From assembly GCA_964517465.1 (NCBI GenBank), contig CAZFEK010000017.1, positions 11,579 to 75,578 of the forward strand: a stretch of DNA of 64,000 nucleotides, written 5' to 3'. A program made the translations under genes and the position numbers. The notes under the pieces are model-generated. The model searched no databases, had not been told where the DNA came from, and worked only from the letters and a program-made list of their open reading frames with translations. Below are positions 39,532-47,742 of this stretch, one piece after another. The stretch is from JACPUX01 sp964517465 (GTDB lineage: Bacteria; Pseudomonadota; Gammaproteobacteria; Burkholderiales; Casimicrobiaceae). How positions within the stretch are numbered: the stretch's first letter is position 1; each line of letters begins with the position of its first letter.

Positions 39532-40647
39532 TCAGCGGCAGAGGTTGTCGCGGTGGATGAGTTCGGGCTCGTCCACGTAACCCAGCACGGCTTCGATTTC
39601 GCTGCTGGGCTTTTTCAAGATGCGCCGGGTTTCCGTGGCACTGTAGTTGACCAGGCCTCGGGCGATCTCCTGGCCCTGTTCGTCGAAGCACCCCACCACA
39701 GCGCCGCGTTCGAAATCGCCTTCGCAAGCCACCACGCCGATGGGCAATAGGCTCTTGCCGTCGCGGGCGAGGGCGCGCACCGCACCGGCATCGAGCGTGA
39801 GCCTGCCGGCCAGTTGCAGGTGGTCCGCCAGCCATTGCTTGCGGGCCGCCAAGGGCAGGGTCTCCGCCGCCAGGTGGGTGCCGATCACTTCGCCCGCGGC
39901 CAGGCGCAGCAGCACATCGGCTTCGCGCCCGCTGGCGATGATCGTTCCGGCGCCGCTGCGGGCGGCGCGTTTGGCGGCGAGTACCTTGGTCAACATGCCG
40001 CCCTTGCCGTATTGGCTGCCGGCGCCGCCAGCCATGGCTTCCAGCCGTTCGTCTCCGGCGCGGCCGTGGTGAATGATCTGCGCGCTCGCGTCCTTGCGCG
40101 GATCGGCGGTGAACAGGCCCGCCTGGTCGGTGAGCAGCACCAGCACCTCCGCCTCGATGAGGTTGGTCACCAGGGCGCCCAGGGTGTCGTTGTCGCCCAG
40201 GCGGATTTCGTCGGTGACCACGGTGTCGTTTTCGTTGATGATGGGGATGACCTTGAGGTCGAGCAAGGTGCGCAGCGTGCTGCGGGCATTGAGATAGCGC
40301 CGCCGGTCGGCGAGGTCCTCATGGGTGAGGAGAATCTGCGCGGTATGCAGCCCGAACTCGGCAAAACAGCTTTCATACACCTCCACCAGGCCCATCTGGC
40401 CCACCGCGGCGGCCGCCTGCAATTCGTGCACGGCGCTGGGGCGCTTCGCCCAGCCCAGGCGTTGCATGCCTTCGGCGATGGCGCCGCTGGAAACCAGCAC
40501 CACTTCGCGGCCCTGGCCGCGAAGTTTGGCGATTTGTTCCGCCCAACGGGCGATGGCCTGGCGGTCCAGCCCGCGGCCTTCGTTGGTGACGAGACTGCTG
40601 CCCACCTTCACCACCAGGCGGCGGGCACCCGCGAGCAGGGAAGTCAT
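39532..40647 (-). CDS. proB: Glutamate 5-kinase
   Basis: A 371-residue glutamate 5-kinase, the first step of proline synthesis. The kinase domain shows VVKVGSSLVT, VSSGAIAEGMQRLG, PIINENDTV, GDNDTLGALV and the GTGGM-like GSQYGKGGMLTK. The C-terminal PUA domain spans roughly residues 280-370. The start is the ATG at 40647, which overlaps the obgE stop by 4 bases; the frame extends further upstream into the obgE region without homology. Linkage of proB to obgE is common in beta- and gammaproteobacteria. Confidence 0.95.
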   Translation of the reverse strand: MTSLLAGARRLVVKVGSSLVTNEGRGLDRQAIARWAEQIAKLRGQGREVVLVSSGAIAEGMQRLGWAKRPSAVHELQAAAAVGQMGLVEVYESCFAEFGLHTAQILLTHEDLADRRRYLNARSTLRTLLDLKVIPIINENDTVVTDEIRLGDNDTLGALVTNLIEAEVLVLLTDQAGLFTADPRKDASAQIIHHGRAGDERLEAMAGGAGSQYGKGGMLTKVLAAKRAARSGAGTIIASGREADVLLRLAAGEVIGTHLAAETLPLAARKQWLADHLQLAGRLTLDAGAVRALARDGKSLLPIGVVACEGDFERGAVVGCFDEQGQEIARGLVNYSATETRRILKKPSSEIEAVLGYVDEPELIHRDNLCR

Positions 40648-41705
40648 GCGAGGTTCTCCGGATCGGTCGCGGCCGGTTCCGCCGGGGGCGTGGCGGGATG
40701 GGCGTCGAGCCAGTCCTGGATGGCATGGATGAGCGGCGCGCAGCCTTCGCCCTTGATCGCCGCTACCGCGTACACCGGCTCCTTCCAGCGCAGCGCCTTG
40801 ACGAAGGCGGCGATGCGCGCTGCGCGCTCGTCCTCGGGGATGAGATCGATCTTGTTGAGCACCAGCCAACGCGGCTTCTGGTACAAATCTTCATCGTACT
40901 TCTTGAGTTCCGCGACGATGGATTTGGCATCGCGCACGGGCTGGGCCTCGGGATCCAGCGGGGCGAGATCGACGATATGCAACAGCAGCCGCGTGCGCTG
41001 CAAGTGGCGCAGAAACTGGTGCCCCAGGCCGGCGCCCTCGGCCGCGCCTTCGATCAGGCCGGGGATGTCGGCAACGACGAAACTGCGCCCCTCGTCGGTG
41101 CGCACGACCCCCAGGCTGGGGGCGAGGGTGGTGAATGGATAGTCCGCAACCTTGGGCCGCGCCGCCGAAACCGCGCGGATGAAAGTCGACTTGCCGGCAT
41201 TGGGCAAACCCAGCAGGCCCACGTCGGCCAGCACCTTGAGTTCGAAGTGCACCCGCCGCTCTTCGCCCTTCTCGCCCAGCGTGTGCTGGCGCGGCGCGCG
41301 GTTGGTGCTGGACTTGAAATGCAGGTTGCCCAGGCCTCCCCGCCCGCCGCGTGCCAGGAGGGCACGTGCGCCGTCCTGTGCGAGGTCGGCGATGGCCTCG
41401 CCGCTGTCGGCATCGCTGATGGCGGTGCCTACCGGCACGCGCAATTCGATGTCTTGCGCGCTGGCGCCGTAACAATCCGAGCCCCGGCCATTCTCGCCAT
41501 TCCTGGCGCGGTGGATGCGGGCATAGCGATAGTCGATGAGGGTATTGATGTTGCGGTCCGCCACCGCGTAGATACTCCCGCCACGGCCGCCGTCGCCGCC
41601 GTCCGGGCCACCGCGGGGTATGAACTTCTCACGGCGGAAACTGGCCACGCCGTTGCCGCCGTTGCCGGCGTGCACCTCGATGAAAGCTTCGTCGACGAAC
41701 TTCAT
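40644..41705 (-). CDS. obgE: Obg-family GTPase CgtA/ObgE
   Basis: A 353-residue essential GTPase for late 50S assembly and stress control. The Gly-rich Obg fold covers residues 1-158 (FVDEAFIEVHAGNGGNGVAS, GPDGGDGGRGG). The G domain follows with P-loop GLPNAGKSTFI, switch II DIPGLIEGA, NKIDL and a final A-A-I-K-G motif. There is no long C-terminal tail. It overlaps both proB (downstream) and a GT39 gene (upstream) by 4 bases. The usual upstream partners rplU-rpmA are not present here. Confidence 0.96.
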   Translation of the reverse strand: MKFVDEAFIEVHAGNGGNGVASFRREKFIPRGGPDGGDGGRGGSIYAVADRNINTLIDYRYARIHRARNGENGRGSDCYGASAQDIELRVPVGTAISDADSGEAIADLAQDGARALLARGGRGGLGNLHFKSSTNRAPRQHTLGEKGEERRVHFELKVLADVGLLGLPNAGKSTFIRAVSAARPKVADYPFTTLAPSLGVVRTDEGRSFVVADIPGLIEGAAEGAGLGHQFLRHLQRTRLLLHIVDLAPLDPEAQPVRDAKSIVAELKKYDEDLYQKPRWLVLNKIDLIPEDERAARIAAFVKALRWKEPVYAVAAIKGEGCAPLIHAIQDWLDAHPATPPAEPAATDPENLA

Positions 41706-43342
41706 GGCAGGTCTCCGGCATGACGATAAAGGCGCAGCACTTCCCGCTCATCGTCGGGGCGGGTGCCTCGCCAGATTTCCGTCCAGGGTCCTTCGGGAGC
41801 CGCGCTGCCGGCATCGCCCTGCACCAGCAGAAGGCTGCAGTGATTCTCCGGCCCGCGCTCGACGCGCTCGGTCTTGAGTCCAACAAAAAAGTGGAGCAAT
41901 GCCCGCTGCGCCTCCGCGAGATTCTGGCTCGCGACACAGGTCTTGGTTTCTCCCAGCACGCGTTTCAAGTCGAGCATCATGCCCCGATAACTTTTGTCGT
42001 AATCGATATACGGCAGCCAGAGCGTCATGGCAACGCCCCAAACCAAGGTGATGCCGGCTGCCCAGTTGAGCACCGTGCGCCGGTTGGAGCGTCGCGCCGG
42101 TCGCACCAAGGCGAACCACAACAAAGTGAAAACCGCCGAGAGCCCGAACGCGAAACCGTCGAAGCGTGTTTCGAAATTCGGATGCACCTTGTGCAGTTGT
42201 GCGGCCAGATTGGCCGGCGCACCGGTAAGCAGGACAGCCCAGGCGAGCCAAAGCGCCAATGCCAGGAGGCCAAAAGTGAGAATTCCGAACCAATCGAGCG
42301 CCGCCGACGACCCGCGGCGCAGCGAATCGACACCCGCGGCGGCAAGCAGCGACAAGGGCAGCAACATCGGCAAAGCAAATACTTCTCGGGTATCCGCGGC
42401 CAGACTCAAGAGCGTGAGCATCACCGTGAAACACAAAAAGGGCAATTGAATGCCCGGTTTGGCGAGACCCCCATTGAGGCCGCGCGCGCCGGCCCAAAGC
42501 GTCCACAGCGCGATGGGCAAAGCCGGCCAGGCGAACCAAGGAAGCGTTTTGAGATAAAAGAAGAAGTCAGATTCAGCGCCGGGGCGGAAAAAGCTCAGCA
42601 GATACGCCGGACCCTGAATCAGGAGCCATTCGTCGAACAAGGTGGGGTCGCGATGGTAGAGTGCCAAAGGCCAGACGAGCACCCAAGGCGCGAGTGCCAC
42701 GAGCGCTGCGCCGAGCGTGCGGGCATAACTCCAAGCGCGCCAGCTCTGAAACAGCGGGAGCAGAGCGGCCGTAATGAGCAGAAACAATGGTCCGACCCAG
42801 CCGCGCCCGAGAAAGGCGACGCCAATGCCGCAGCCCAGCGCGAGCCCGCCCGCCCAGGGCAGGCGAGGTGCCAGGGCGAGCCCGTAGAGCCCAAGCGCCA
42901 TACCCGCGAGCAAGGCATTGTCGGCGCTCAGAAGGTGCGAGCGCACCAGAAAACCGAGGCTGCCGATCAGCAGGAGAACGGGCAATGCACCGATATTCGG
43001 GCCATAGAGCTCACGCCCGGCCAGAAGCAGGAAGAGCAGCGCGAAGCCTACGTAAAACGCGCTCGCCAGCCGCGCGCCGTCATAGAGCGGCAGCCAGGAT
43101 CGAGTCAGGTCGGCGAAGACTGCCGCGGTGACCGTGAATAGCGGGGGGCGTTCGAGGAAAGGCTCGCCCGCGAGGGTGGGCACGATCCAGTCGCCCGTTT
43201 CGAGAACGTGGTGAACCAGGCCGAAGGTATAGGCTTCGTCGGGTTTCCAAGGATCGTGGCCAAAAAGGCCCAAGGCCAGCCAAGTTAAACAGAAAAGCAG
43301 CAGGCCGAAGCGTTTGGCGAGCCCGAGCAGCGCGCTGGCCAT
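41702..43342 (-). CDS. GT39-family glycosyltransferase, ArnT/dolichyl-phosphate-mannose mannosyltransferase-like
   Basis: A 546-residue polytopic membrane protein with ~11-12 hydrophobic helices and a C-terminal soluble domain of ~110 residues. The first periplasmic loop carries HDPWKPDEAYTFGLVHHVLETGDWIVP, with the acidic D-E pair used by GT39/GT83 transferases, followed by FLERPPLFT. Such enzymes move a sugar from a polyprenyl-phosphate donor to lipid A, a protein or a glycan; the acceptor is unknown. Its stop overlaps the obgE start (ATGA), so it heads a GT39-obgE-proB unit. A terminator separates it from rpmE upstream. Confidence 0.88.
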   Translation of the reverse strand: MASALLGLAKRFGLLLFCLTWLALGLFGHDPWKPDEAYTFGLVHHVLETGDWIVPTLAGEPFLERPPLFTVTAAVFADLTRSWLPLYDGARLASAFYVGFALLFLLLAGRELYGPNIGALPVLLLIGSLGFLVRSHLLSADNALLAGMALGLYGLALAPRLPWAGGLALGCGIGVAFLGRGWVGPLFLLITAALLPLFQSWRAWSYARTLGAALVALAPWVLVWPLALYHRDPTLFDEWLLIQGPAYLLSFFRPGAESDFFFYLKTLPWFAWPALPIALWTLWAGARGLNGGLAKPGIQLPFLCFTVMLTLLSLAADTREVFALPMLLPLSLLAAAGVDSLRRGSSAALDWFGILTFGLLALALWLAWAVLLTGAPANLAAQLHKVHPNFETRFDGFAFGLSAVFTLLWFALVRPARRSNRRTVLNWAAGITLVWGVAMTLWLPYIDYDKSYRGMMLDLKRVLGETKTCVASQNLAEAQRALLHFFVGLKTERVERGPENHCSLLLVQGDAGSAAPEGPWTEIWRGTRPDDEREVLRLYRHAGDLP

Positions 43343-43384
43343 AATGGGTGTTTTCTCTTAACGAATCATTTTGGCGCGCGAACG

Positions 43385-43407
43385 AAAAAGGCAGCCGAAG
43401 CTGCCTT
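43385..43407 (-). terminator. Rho-independent terminator after rpmE
   Basis: On the minus strand the stem AGGCAGC/GCTGCCT with a TTCG tetraloop is followed by TTTTCG. It lies ~33 bases after the rpmE stop and before the GT39 gene. Confidence 0.88.
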
Positions 43408-43440
43408 TCGCCGGTGTTTGGTGCGCGGCCCTAATGCGCA

Positions 43441-43662
43441 TCACGCTGCCGCGGACGCGGCCTTGCTGCCGTATTTCTGGCGGAACTTCTCGACGCGACC
43501 GGCGGTGTCGACGATCTTTTGCTTGCCGGTATAAAAAGGATGGCAGGCCGAGCAGACTTCCACATGCAGCGGCTTGGTCACGGTCGAGCGCGTGGTGAAC
43601 GTGTTGCCGCAGCTGCAGGTCACCTGAATGTCGGCATACTGCGGATGGATATTGGCCTTCAT
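43441..43662 (-). CDS. rpmE: 50S ribosomal protein L31
   Basis: A 73-residue L31 of the zinc-binding (C+) type. Cys residues are in VTCSCGNTF and VCSACHPFYTGKQK, which bind one Zn. Start ATG 43662 follows TTGGGGA. The C-terminal tail KYGSKAASAAA is low-complexity and typical of betaproteobacterial L31. A promoter lies upstream and a strong terminator downstream, so it is monocistronic. Confidence 0.96.
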   Translation of the reverse strand: MKANIHPQYADIQVTCSCGNTFTTRSTVTKPLHVEVCSACHPFYTGKQKIVDTAGRVEKFRQKYGSKAASAAA

Positions 43663-43725
43663 AAAAATCCCCAAGACGGATGTTTGGGCGCCCCGTAAGG
43701 GGTGGGCGCCGGCAATAAGCGAAAC

Positions 43726-43754
43726 ATTATGAAGGTTTTTGTTGCACCGCGCAA
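43726..43754 (-). promoter_or_regulatory. Promoter of rpmE
   Basis: On the minus strand TTGCGC (43749-43754) and CATAAT (43726-43731) are separated by 17 bases. The start site would be ~57 bases before the rpmE ATG. Confidence 0.62.
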
Positions 43755-43830
43755 GCGTTTGAAGCGCTGGCGAGGCAAGTGTCCGGGGGACGTCGGGCGA
43801 GCGTAACTATTTGATCAATAACTACATTGC

Positions 43831-44355
43831 TTAGGCAGTTCCGGCCCAGACATAACGCAGTTCGGGAATCCGCTCACCGCTGGGGAGTTCCCAAAGGTTA
43901 CGCTCGGCCCGTTTTCCGCCCTGATGCTCATAAAACGCTCGCGCCGGGAGATTTTGCTCGAACACCCATAAATGCATTGCGTTGCCCGGGGTGGCTTCTT
44001 GTATCCAGCTTCGCGCTCGGCCCAAAAGAGTTCCGCCCAATCCTTGGCCTTTGCATTCCGGGTGCACATGCAGGTTCTCCAAGCGGGCACCCCAGGCGGG
44101 GTCGTGGTCGAGGAGCACACAAACAAAACCTGCGAGGTACTCCCTCCGGCGAGCGAGGAGAATCAGCTGCCGCTGCGGGCTCGCGGTTTCAAGCCGCGCT
44201 TGCCAGCTGGCCAGATGTTCCTGCACCAGCGGGCCATCGAGCAAATGATCAGGCAAGATGCCGCGGTAGGTTCTTCGCCAGCTGAGCGCATGCAGCTCGG
44301 CGAGCAACATTGCGTCGCTGGTCGATGCGGAAGACAATTCGAGGGCATGCTTCAC
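43831..44355 (-). CDS. GNAT family N-acetyltransferase
   Basis: A ~174-residue GNAT protein: the acetyl-CoA motif A is LENLHVHPECKGQGLGGTLL with Q/GxGLG, and motif B is MHLWVFEQNLPARAFYEHQGG. The substrate is unknown. I placed the start at the GTG at 44355 because the family N-terminus (a strand followed by W-R-x-T-Y-R-G-I-L-P) fits; the frame continues upstream to 44523 over the divergent gene's leader without homology. No good ribosome binding site supports a particular start. Confidence 0.8.
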   Translation of the reverse strand: MKHALELSSASTSDAMLLAELHALSWRRTYRGILPDHLLDGPLVQEHLASWQARLETASPQRQLILLARRREYLAGFVCVLLDHDPAWGARLENLHVHPECKGQGLGGTLLGRARSWIQEATPGNAMHLWVFEQNLPARAFYEHQGGKRAERNLWELPSGERIPELRYVWAGTA

Positions 44356-44445
44356 GGCGTTGGGCGATTCGAGAGCGGGTTCAAAGGAATTGTAGCAAGC
44401 GTCAGGAAATATGGTGATCTGGAGGCTTGATCTGGGCGGGGAAAC

Positions 44446-45546
44446 ATGAGGCTTGGGCGGCTGGCAGTTGCCTGGGCCGGATTCTGTGCCGGGGTTGCCG
44501 CTGCCGGCGATTTGCCTTTGCACCAGATTCAGTTGCCGGCAGGTTTTGCCATCGAGCTCTGGGCGCGCGTCCCCAATGCTCGCGGCATGACCTGGGGCGA
44601 ACAGGGCACGCTTTTCGTGGGTTCGATGAGTGAGGGCAAGGTTGTCGCGTTACGGCTCAAAGCGGACGGGGGGCAGGAGCAGTTCGTCGTGGCGAGCGGG
44701 CTGAATCGTCCGGTGGGCGTGGCGTTTCGCGCGGGAGCCCTCTACGTCTCGGCAATCGATCGCATCTTGCGTTTCGACGACATCGAGAATCGGCTTCAGC
44801 GTCCGCCGGAACCGGCCAAACTCATGGCGGAGTTTCCGAGCGACCGGCACCATGGTTGGAAATTCATCGGCTTCGGACCCGACGGCTGGCTCTATGTTCC
44901 AGTCGGCGCGCCCTGCAACATCTGTGAGCCCGACCCCGATCGCTACGCCAACATCCAGCGCATATCGCCAGACGGCAAAAAACGCGAGGTGTACGCGCGC
45001 GGGGTGCGCAACACCGTGGGCTTTGACTGGCACCCGCAAACCAAGGAGTTGTGGTTCACCGACAATGGGCGTGATTTTCTGGGCGACGATGCGCCGCCCG
45101 ATGAATTGAACCACGCCTCGGCGGCAGGGCAACATTTCGGCTACCCCTATTGCCATGGCGGGGACATCGCCGACCCCGATTTCGGCAAGAAGCGAGCTTG
45201 CAGCGGCTTTCGATCACCGGCGCAGAAGCTTGGCCCGCACGTGGCGGGCCTGGGCATGAGGTTTTACACCGGCACACAATTCCCGGAGCAATATCGGGGG
45301 CAGATTTTTGTTGCCGAGCATGGGTCCTGGAACCGGACCGAGAAGTCGGGCTATCGGGTGAGTCTCGTGCGGCTGGAGGGGAATCGTGCCGTGGCGTATG
45401 AACCCTTTGCCCAAGGCTGGCTGCAAGGCCAAAGCGCCTGGGGCCGGCCCGCCGACGTGCTGTTGGCGCCGGATGGATCGCTTCTGGTTTCCGACGACTA
45501 CGCCGGCGCCATCTATCGCATCACTTATCGCAAACCCGGCTCGTGA
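44446..45546 (+). CDS. Sorbosone dehydrogenase-like PQQ-type beta-propeller protein, secreted
   Basis: A 366-residue protein with a signal peptide (LAVAWAGFCAGVAAAG, cleavage near residue 21) and a six-bladed beta-propeller of the glucose/sorbosone dehydrogenase superfamily. Typical blades include HHGWKFIGFGPDGWLYVPVG, VYARGVRNTVGFDWHPQTKELWFTDNGRD, GQIFVAEHGSWNR and LLVSDDYAGAIYRI. These are periplasmic, PQQ- and Ca2+-dependent sugar or aldose dehydrogenases in characterised members. Substrate is unknown. The start follows GGCGGGGAAAC. No cytochrome domain is fused. Confidence 0.88.
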   Translation: MRLGRLAVAWAGFCAGVAAAGDLPLHQIQLPAGFAIELWARVPNARGMTWGEQGTLFVGSMSEGKVVALRLKADGGQEQFVVASGLNRPVGVAFRAGALYVSAIDRILRFDDIENRLQRPPEPAKLMAEFPSDRHHGWKFIGFGPDGWLYVPVGAPCNICEPDPDRYANIQRISPDGKKREVYARGVRNTVGFDWHPQTKELWFTDNGRDFLGDDAPPDELNHASAAGQHFGYPYCHGGDIADPDFGKKRACSGFRSPAQKLGPHVAGLGMRFYTGTQFPEQYRGQIFVAEHGSWNRTEKSGYRVSLVRLEGNRAVAYEPFAQGWLQGQSAWGRPADVLLAPDGSLLVSDDYAGAIYRITYRKPGS

Positions 45547-45554
45547 CCGACTGC

Positions 45555-45980
45555 CTAGCTTGCCTGCTGGTTATGCCACCAAATCCAGCACTCCTGGCAC
45601 AAACCCTGGGCGTTGAATTCGGCGCGTAAGACGCCGTCGAGCACGAGGCGCGGCAGGGGATCTCCGGGTTTGCGCGCGAGCTGATTGGTTCCTGTGGATG
45701 CCGCCCAGATCTTGAAGAGTTCCTCTGAGGCGACTTGATACGTGGTACGCCAATGGGCGATGCCGCCCTGGGATGTGCGCGCCAGGATTTCGTAGCGCAC
45801 GGCGACGTCCTCTTGCAGTTTCACCCGCTGCCAATAGGATGCCAGCTGTTCGTGCCCGCGCTGTACGGCAAAGGGCGTGTTGTGATAAGCCCCGTCAGCC
45901 GCGAACAAAGCGCAGAAAGCGTGCTCGTCGCGGGATTGCCAGGCGGCTTGGTAGCCGCGCATGAAGTCTTCGATGTCCAT
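45555..45980 (-). CDS. NTF2-like/SnoaL-type protein
   Basis: A 141-residue small alpha-beta barrel protein of the NTF2-like superfamily: helix FMRGYQAAWQSRDEHAFCALFAADGAYHN, then TPFAVQRGHEQLASYWQ, VRYEILARTS and a C-terminal strand set. The substrate or partner is unknown; related proteins are isomerases, ketosteroid-type enzymes or scaffold domains. The ATG at 45980 follows AGGAGGACGCAGGA. It is convergent with the sorbosone dehydrogenase-like gene (8-base gap). Confidence 0.82.
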   Translation of the reverse strand: MDIEDFMRGYQAAWQSRDEHAFCALFAADGAYHNTPFAVQRGHEQLASYWQRVKLQEDVAVRYEILARTSQGGIAHWRTTYQVASEELFKIWAASTGTNQLARKPGDPLPRLVLDGVLRAEFNAQGLCQECWIWWHNQQAS

Positions 45981-46131
45981 TCCTGCGTCCTCCTGCTTTT
46001 TGAAAGAGAAAGTGTAGCAAAATGCCGAATTCCCACGGAGTCGCAGCTGATGCCGCCTTGGGCGGTGTTGGAGGCAGAGAGTTATCGGAACACTGAGGCG
46101 ATTTCCAAAACATTGATCGAGGAGTGAGGTC

Positions 46132-46695
46132 ATGCCGCGCATTCGCATTAGGACGATGCAAGGGGAACGCGTTGTTGGTACGCCAAATTGCTCGGTTTTG
46201 TCGATTGACTTGAGCACCTATGCTCAGCGGCGCTCCCTTTGCCTGAAGGCGGACGCGAAACTCTTGGCTGGCGAATCGGTCATTGAGCACTGGTCTTGGG
46301 AATGGCCGGAATTGCCGGAAGGGACGACGATTGAGCTGACCTCAATTCCAGAGAGCAAGGCCCACGCGTTCTTTGATCCGCCGGATGCGGTGCATGGACC
46401 GACGTCGACCATTGCCGATGATATCGAGCGAAAGCGTACTGCGGAGCGCGAGTACTTAGCAGCGCAGCGGGAACTGCGGAAGGCGGTCGGGCAACTTGCT
46501 GCAATTCGCAGCAAGCCCTCGATATCAGTGCCTCTTCCGGGGGAAGAAGAGCCCCCGCTTCCGCCCTACTGTGCATTCTGCGGCGCAACCAGGGACGAGG
46601 TGCAAAGACTGGTCGCAGGCCCGGGTGTTTTCATTTGTAGCGCCTGCGTGCAAATGGCCAACGAAGTGCTTGCCGAGAGCCCGAACCACAGCTAG
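46132..46695 (+). CDS. Uncharacterised protein with a C-terminal ClpX-type C4 zinc finger
   Basis: A 187-residue protein. The last ~45 residues hold a zinc finger like the N-terminal domain of ClpX: YCAFCGATRDEVQRLVAGPG then FICSACV (two CxxC pairs ~21 residues apart). No AAA+ module follows; the frame ends 20 residues later. Residues 1-90 form an unassigned part with a Trp-rich segment (EHWSWEWPELPE), and ~100-125 is a charged coiled-coil-like helix. The ClpX finger binds substrates and adaptors such as SspB, so this could be a decoy adaptor or a substrate-delivery factor, but that is inference. The ribosome binding site CGAGGAGTGAGG is strong. The DNA is visibly richer in A/T than its neighbours. 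Confidence 0.85.
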   Translation: MPRIRIRTMQGERVVGTPNCSVLSIDLSTYAQRRSLCLKADAKLLAGESVIEHWSWEWPELPEGTTIELTSIPESKAHAFFDPPDAVHGPTSTIADDIERKRTAEREYLAAQRELRKAVGQLAAIRSKPSISVPLPGEEEPPLPPYCAFCGATRDEVQRLVAGPGVFICSACVQMANEVLAESPNHS

Positions 46696-46847
46696 AGACC
46701 TGCTGCTTTGACCGCTTCGGGAGCGAGCCCGACTGAAGGTAATCGGGTGGCGCAGGCGAAGCCGAGCGCCAGGACAAGTGTAGGTTTGGTTCTTCCCTTC
46801 TTTGGTGGCCTGCATCGATGCCGGTTTGCTGCGCATCGCATCCTGGC

Positions 46848-47723
46848 CTAGCTTGCCCGCTTTCGATTTTCCATCAAACGCAGAATCAAGGGTGTGAAGA
46901 TGAGCTGCATCGCCAGTTCCATCTTTCCTCCCGGCACCACGATGATGTTGGGACGCGACATGAATGAGTCGTGAATCATCGTCAGCAAATAAGGGAAGTC
47001 GATGCCCTTGGGGTTGGCGAAGCGGATCACGACGAAGCTTTCATCGGCGGTCGGGATGTCGCGGGTGATGAAGGGGTTGGAGGTGTCCACCGTCGGCACA
47101 CGCTGGAAGTTGATATGCGTGCGCGAAAACTGCGGCGTGATGTAGTTGATGTAATCGGGCATGCGCCGCAAGACGGTATCGACCACCGCTTCGGTGGAGT
47201 AGCCGCGGTGTCTTTTGTCTCGGTGCAGTTTTTGTATCCACTCCAAATTGATGATCGGAACGACTCCGACCAGCAGGTCGGGGTATTGCGCCACATTGAT
47301 CCTGTCGGTTACCACCGCGCCGTGCAGGCCCTCGTAGAAAAGAAGATCGGTTCCCTCAGGCAGTGCTTCCCAGGGCGTGAAAGTGCCGGCCTCCTGGCCG
47401 CAGACGGTCGCTTCGGCGTCATCGTGCAGGTAGCGCCGAACTTGGCCGGTGCCGCTCATGCCATATTGTTTGAACAAACCGGCCAATTCCTCGAACAGGT
47501 TTGCTTCGGGGCCGAAGTGGCTGAAGTGGAGGTTTCCTTTCTGGCGGGCCTCGTCCATGGCAGCTCGCATCGCCTTTCGGTCATGGCGGTGAAACGAGTC
47601 GCCTTCGACGATGGCCGCCTTGAGCTCTTCGCGCCGAAAGATATGCTGAAAGGTGCGCGTTACGGTGGAGGTGCCGGCGCCGGAGGAGCCGGTGATGGCG
47701 ATGATCGGATGGCGAGTGGACAT
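46848..47723 (-). CDS. prk: Phosphoribulokinase (proteobacterial type)
   Basis: A 291-residue phosphoribulokinase that makes ribulose-1,5-bisphosphate for RuBisCO. The Walker A-like loop is ITGSSGAGTSTV, the catalytic and substrate segments include VEGDSFHRHDR, HFGPEANLFEEL and FYEGLHGAV, and the protein ends shortly after MELAMQLIFTPLI. Its length matches the octameric NADH-regulated bacterial class, not the plant/cyanobacterial one. It is the last gene of cbbM-fbp-prk on the minus strand, 19 bases after fbp. Confidence 0.96.
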   Translation of the reverse strand: MSTRHPIIAITGSSGAGTSTVTRTFQHIFRREELKAAIVEGDSFHRHDRKAMRAAMDEARQKGNLHFSHFGPEANLFEELAGLFKQYGMSGTGQVRRYLHDDAEATVCGQEAGTFTPWEALPEGTDLLFYEGLHGAVVTDRINVAQYPDLLVGVVPIINLEWIQKLHRDKRHRGYSTEAVVDTVLRRMPDYINYITPQFSRTHINFQRVPTVDTSNPFITRDIPTADESFVVIRFANPKGIDFPYLLTMIHDSFMSRPNIIVVPGGKMELAMQLIFTPLILRLMENRKRAS

Positions 47724-47742
47724 GATGTGCGTTCCGGCCCCG

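Noticed and set aside
41720..43141. A 473-codon plus-strand frame opposite the GT39 gene
   Set aside because: Gln/Arg/Glu-rich shadow of membrane-helix codons; no domain, and the minus-strand membrane protein explains the region.
43831..46847. A possible genomic island in the 43.8-46.8 kb stretch of mixed small genes
   Set aside because: No integrase, transposase, tRNA or flanking direct repeat is seen, and most of the genes have ordinary composition. Only the ClpX-finger gene looks A/T-enriched.
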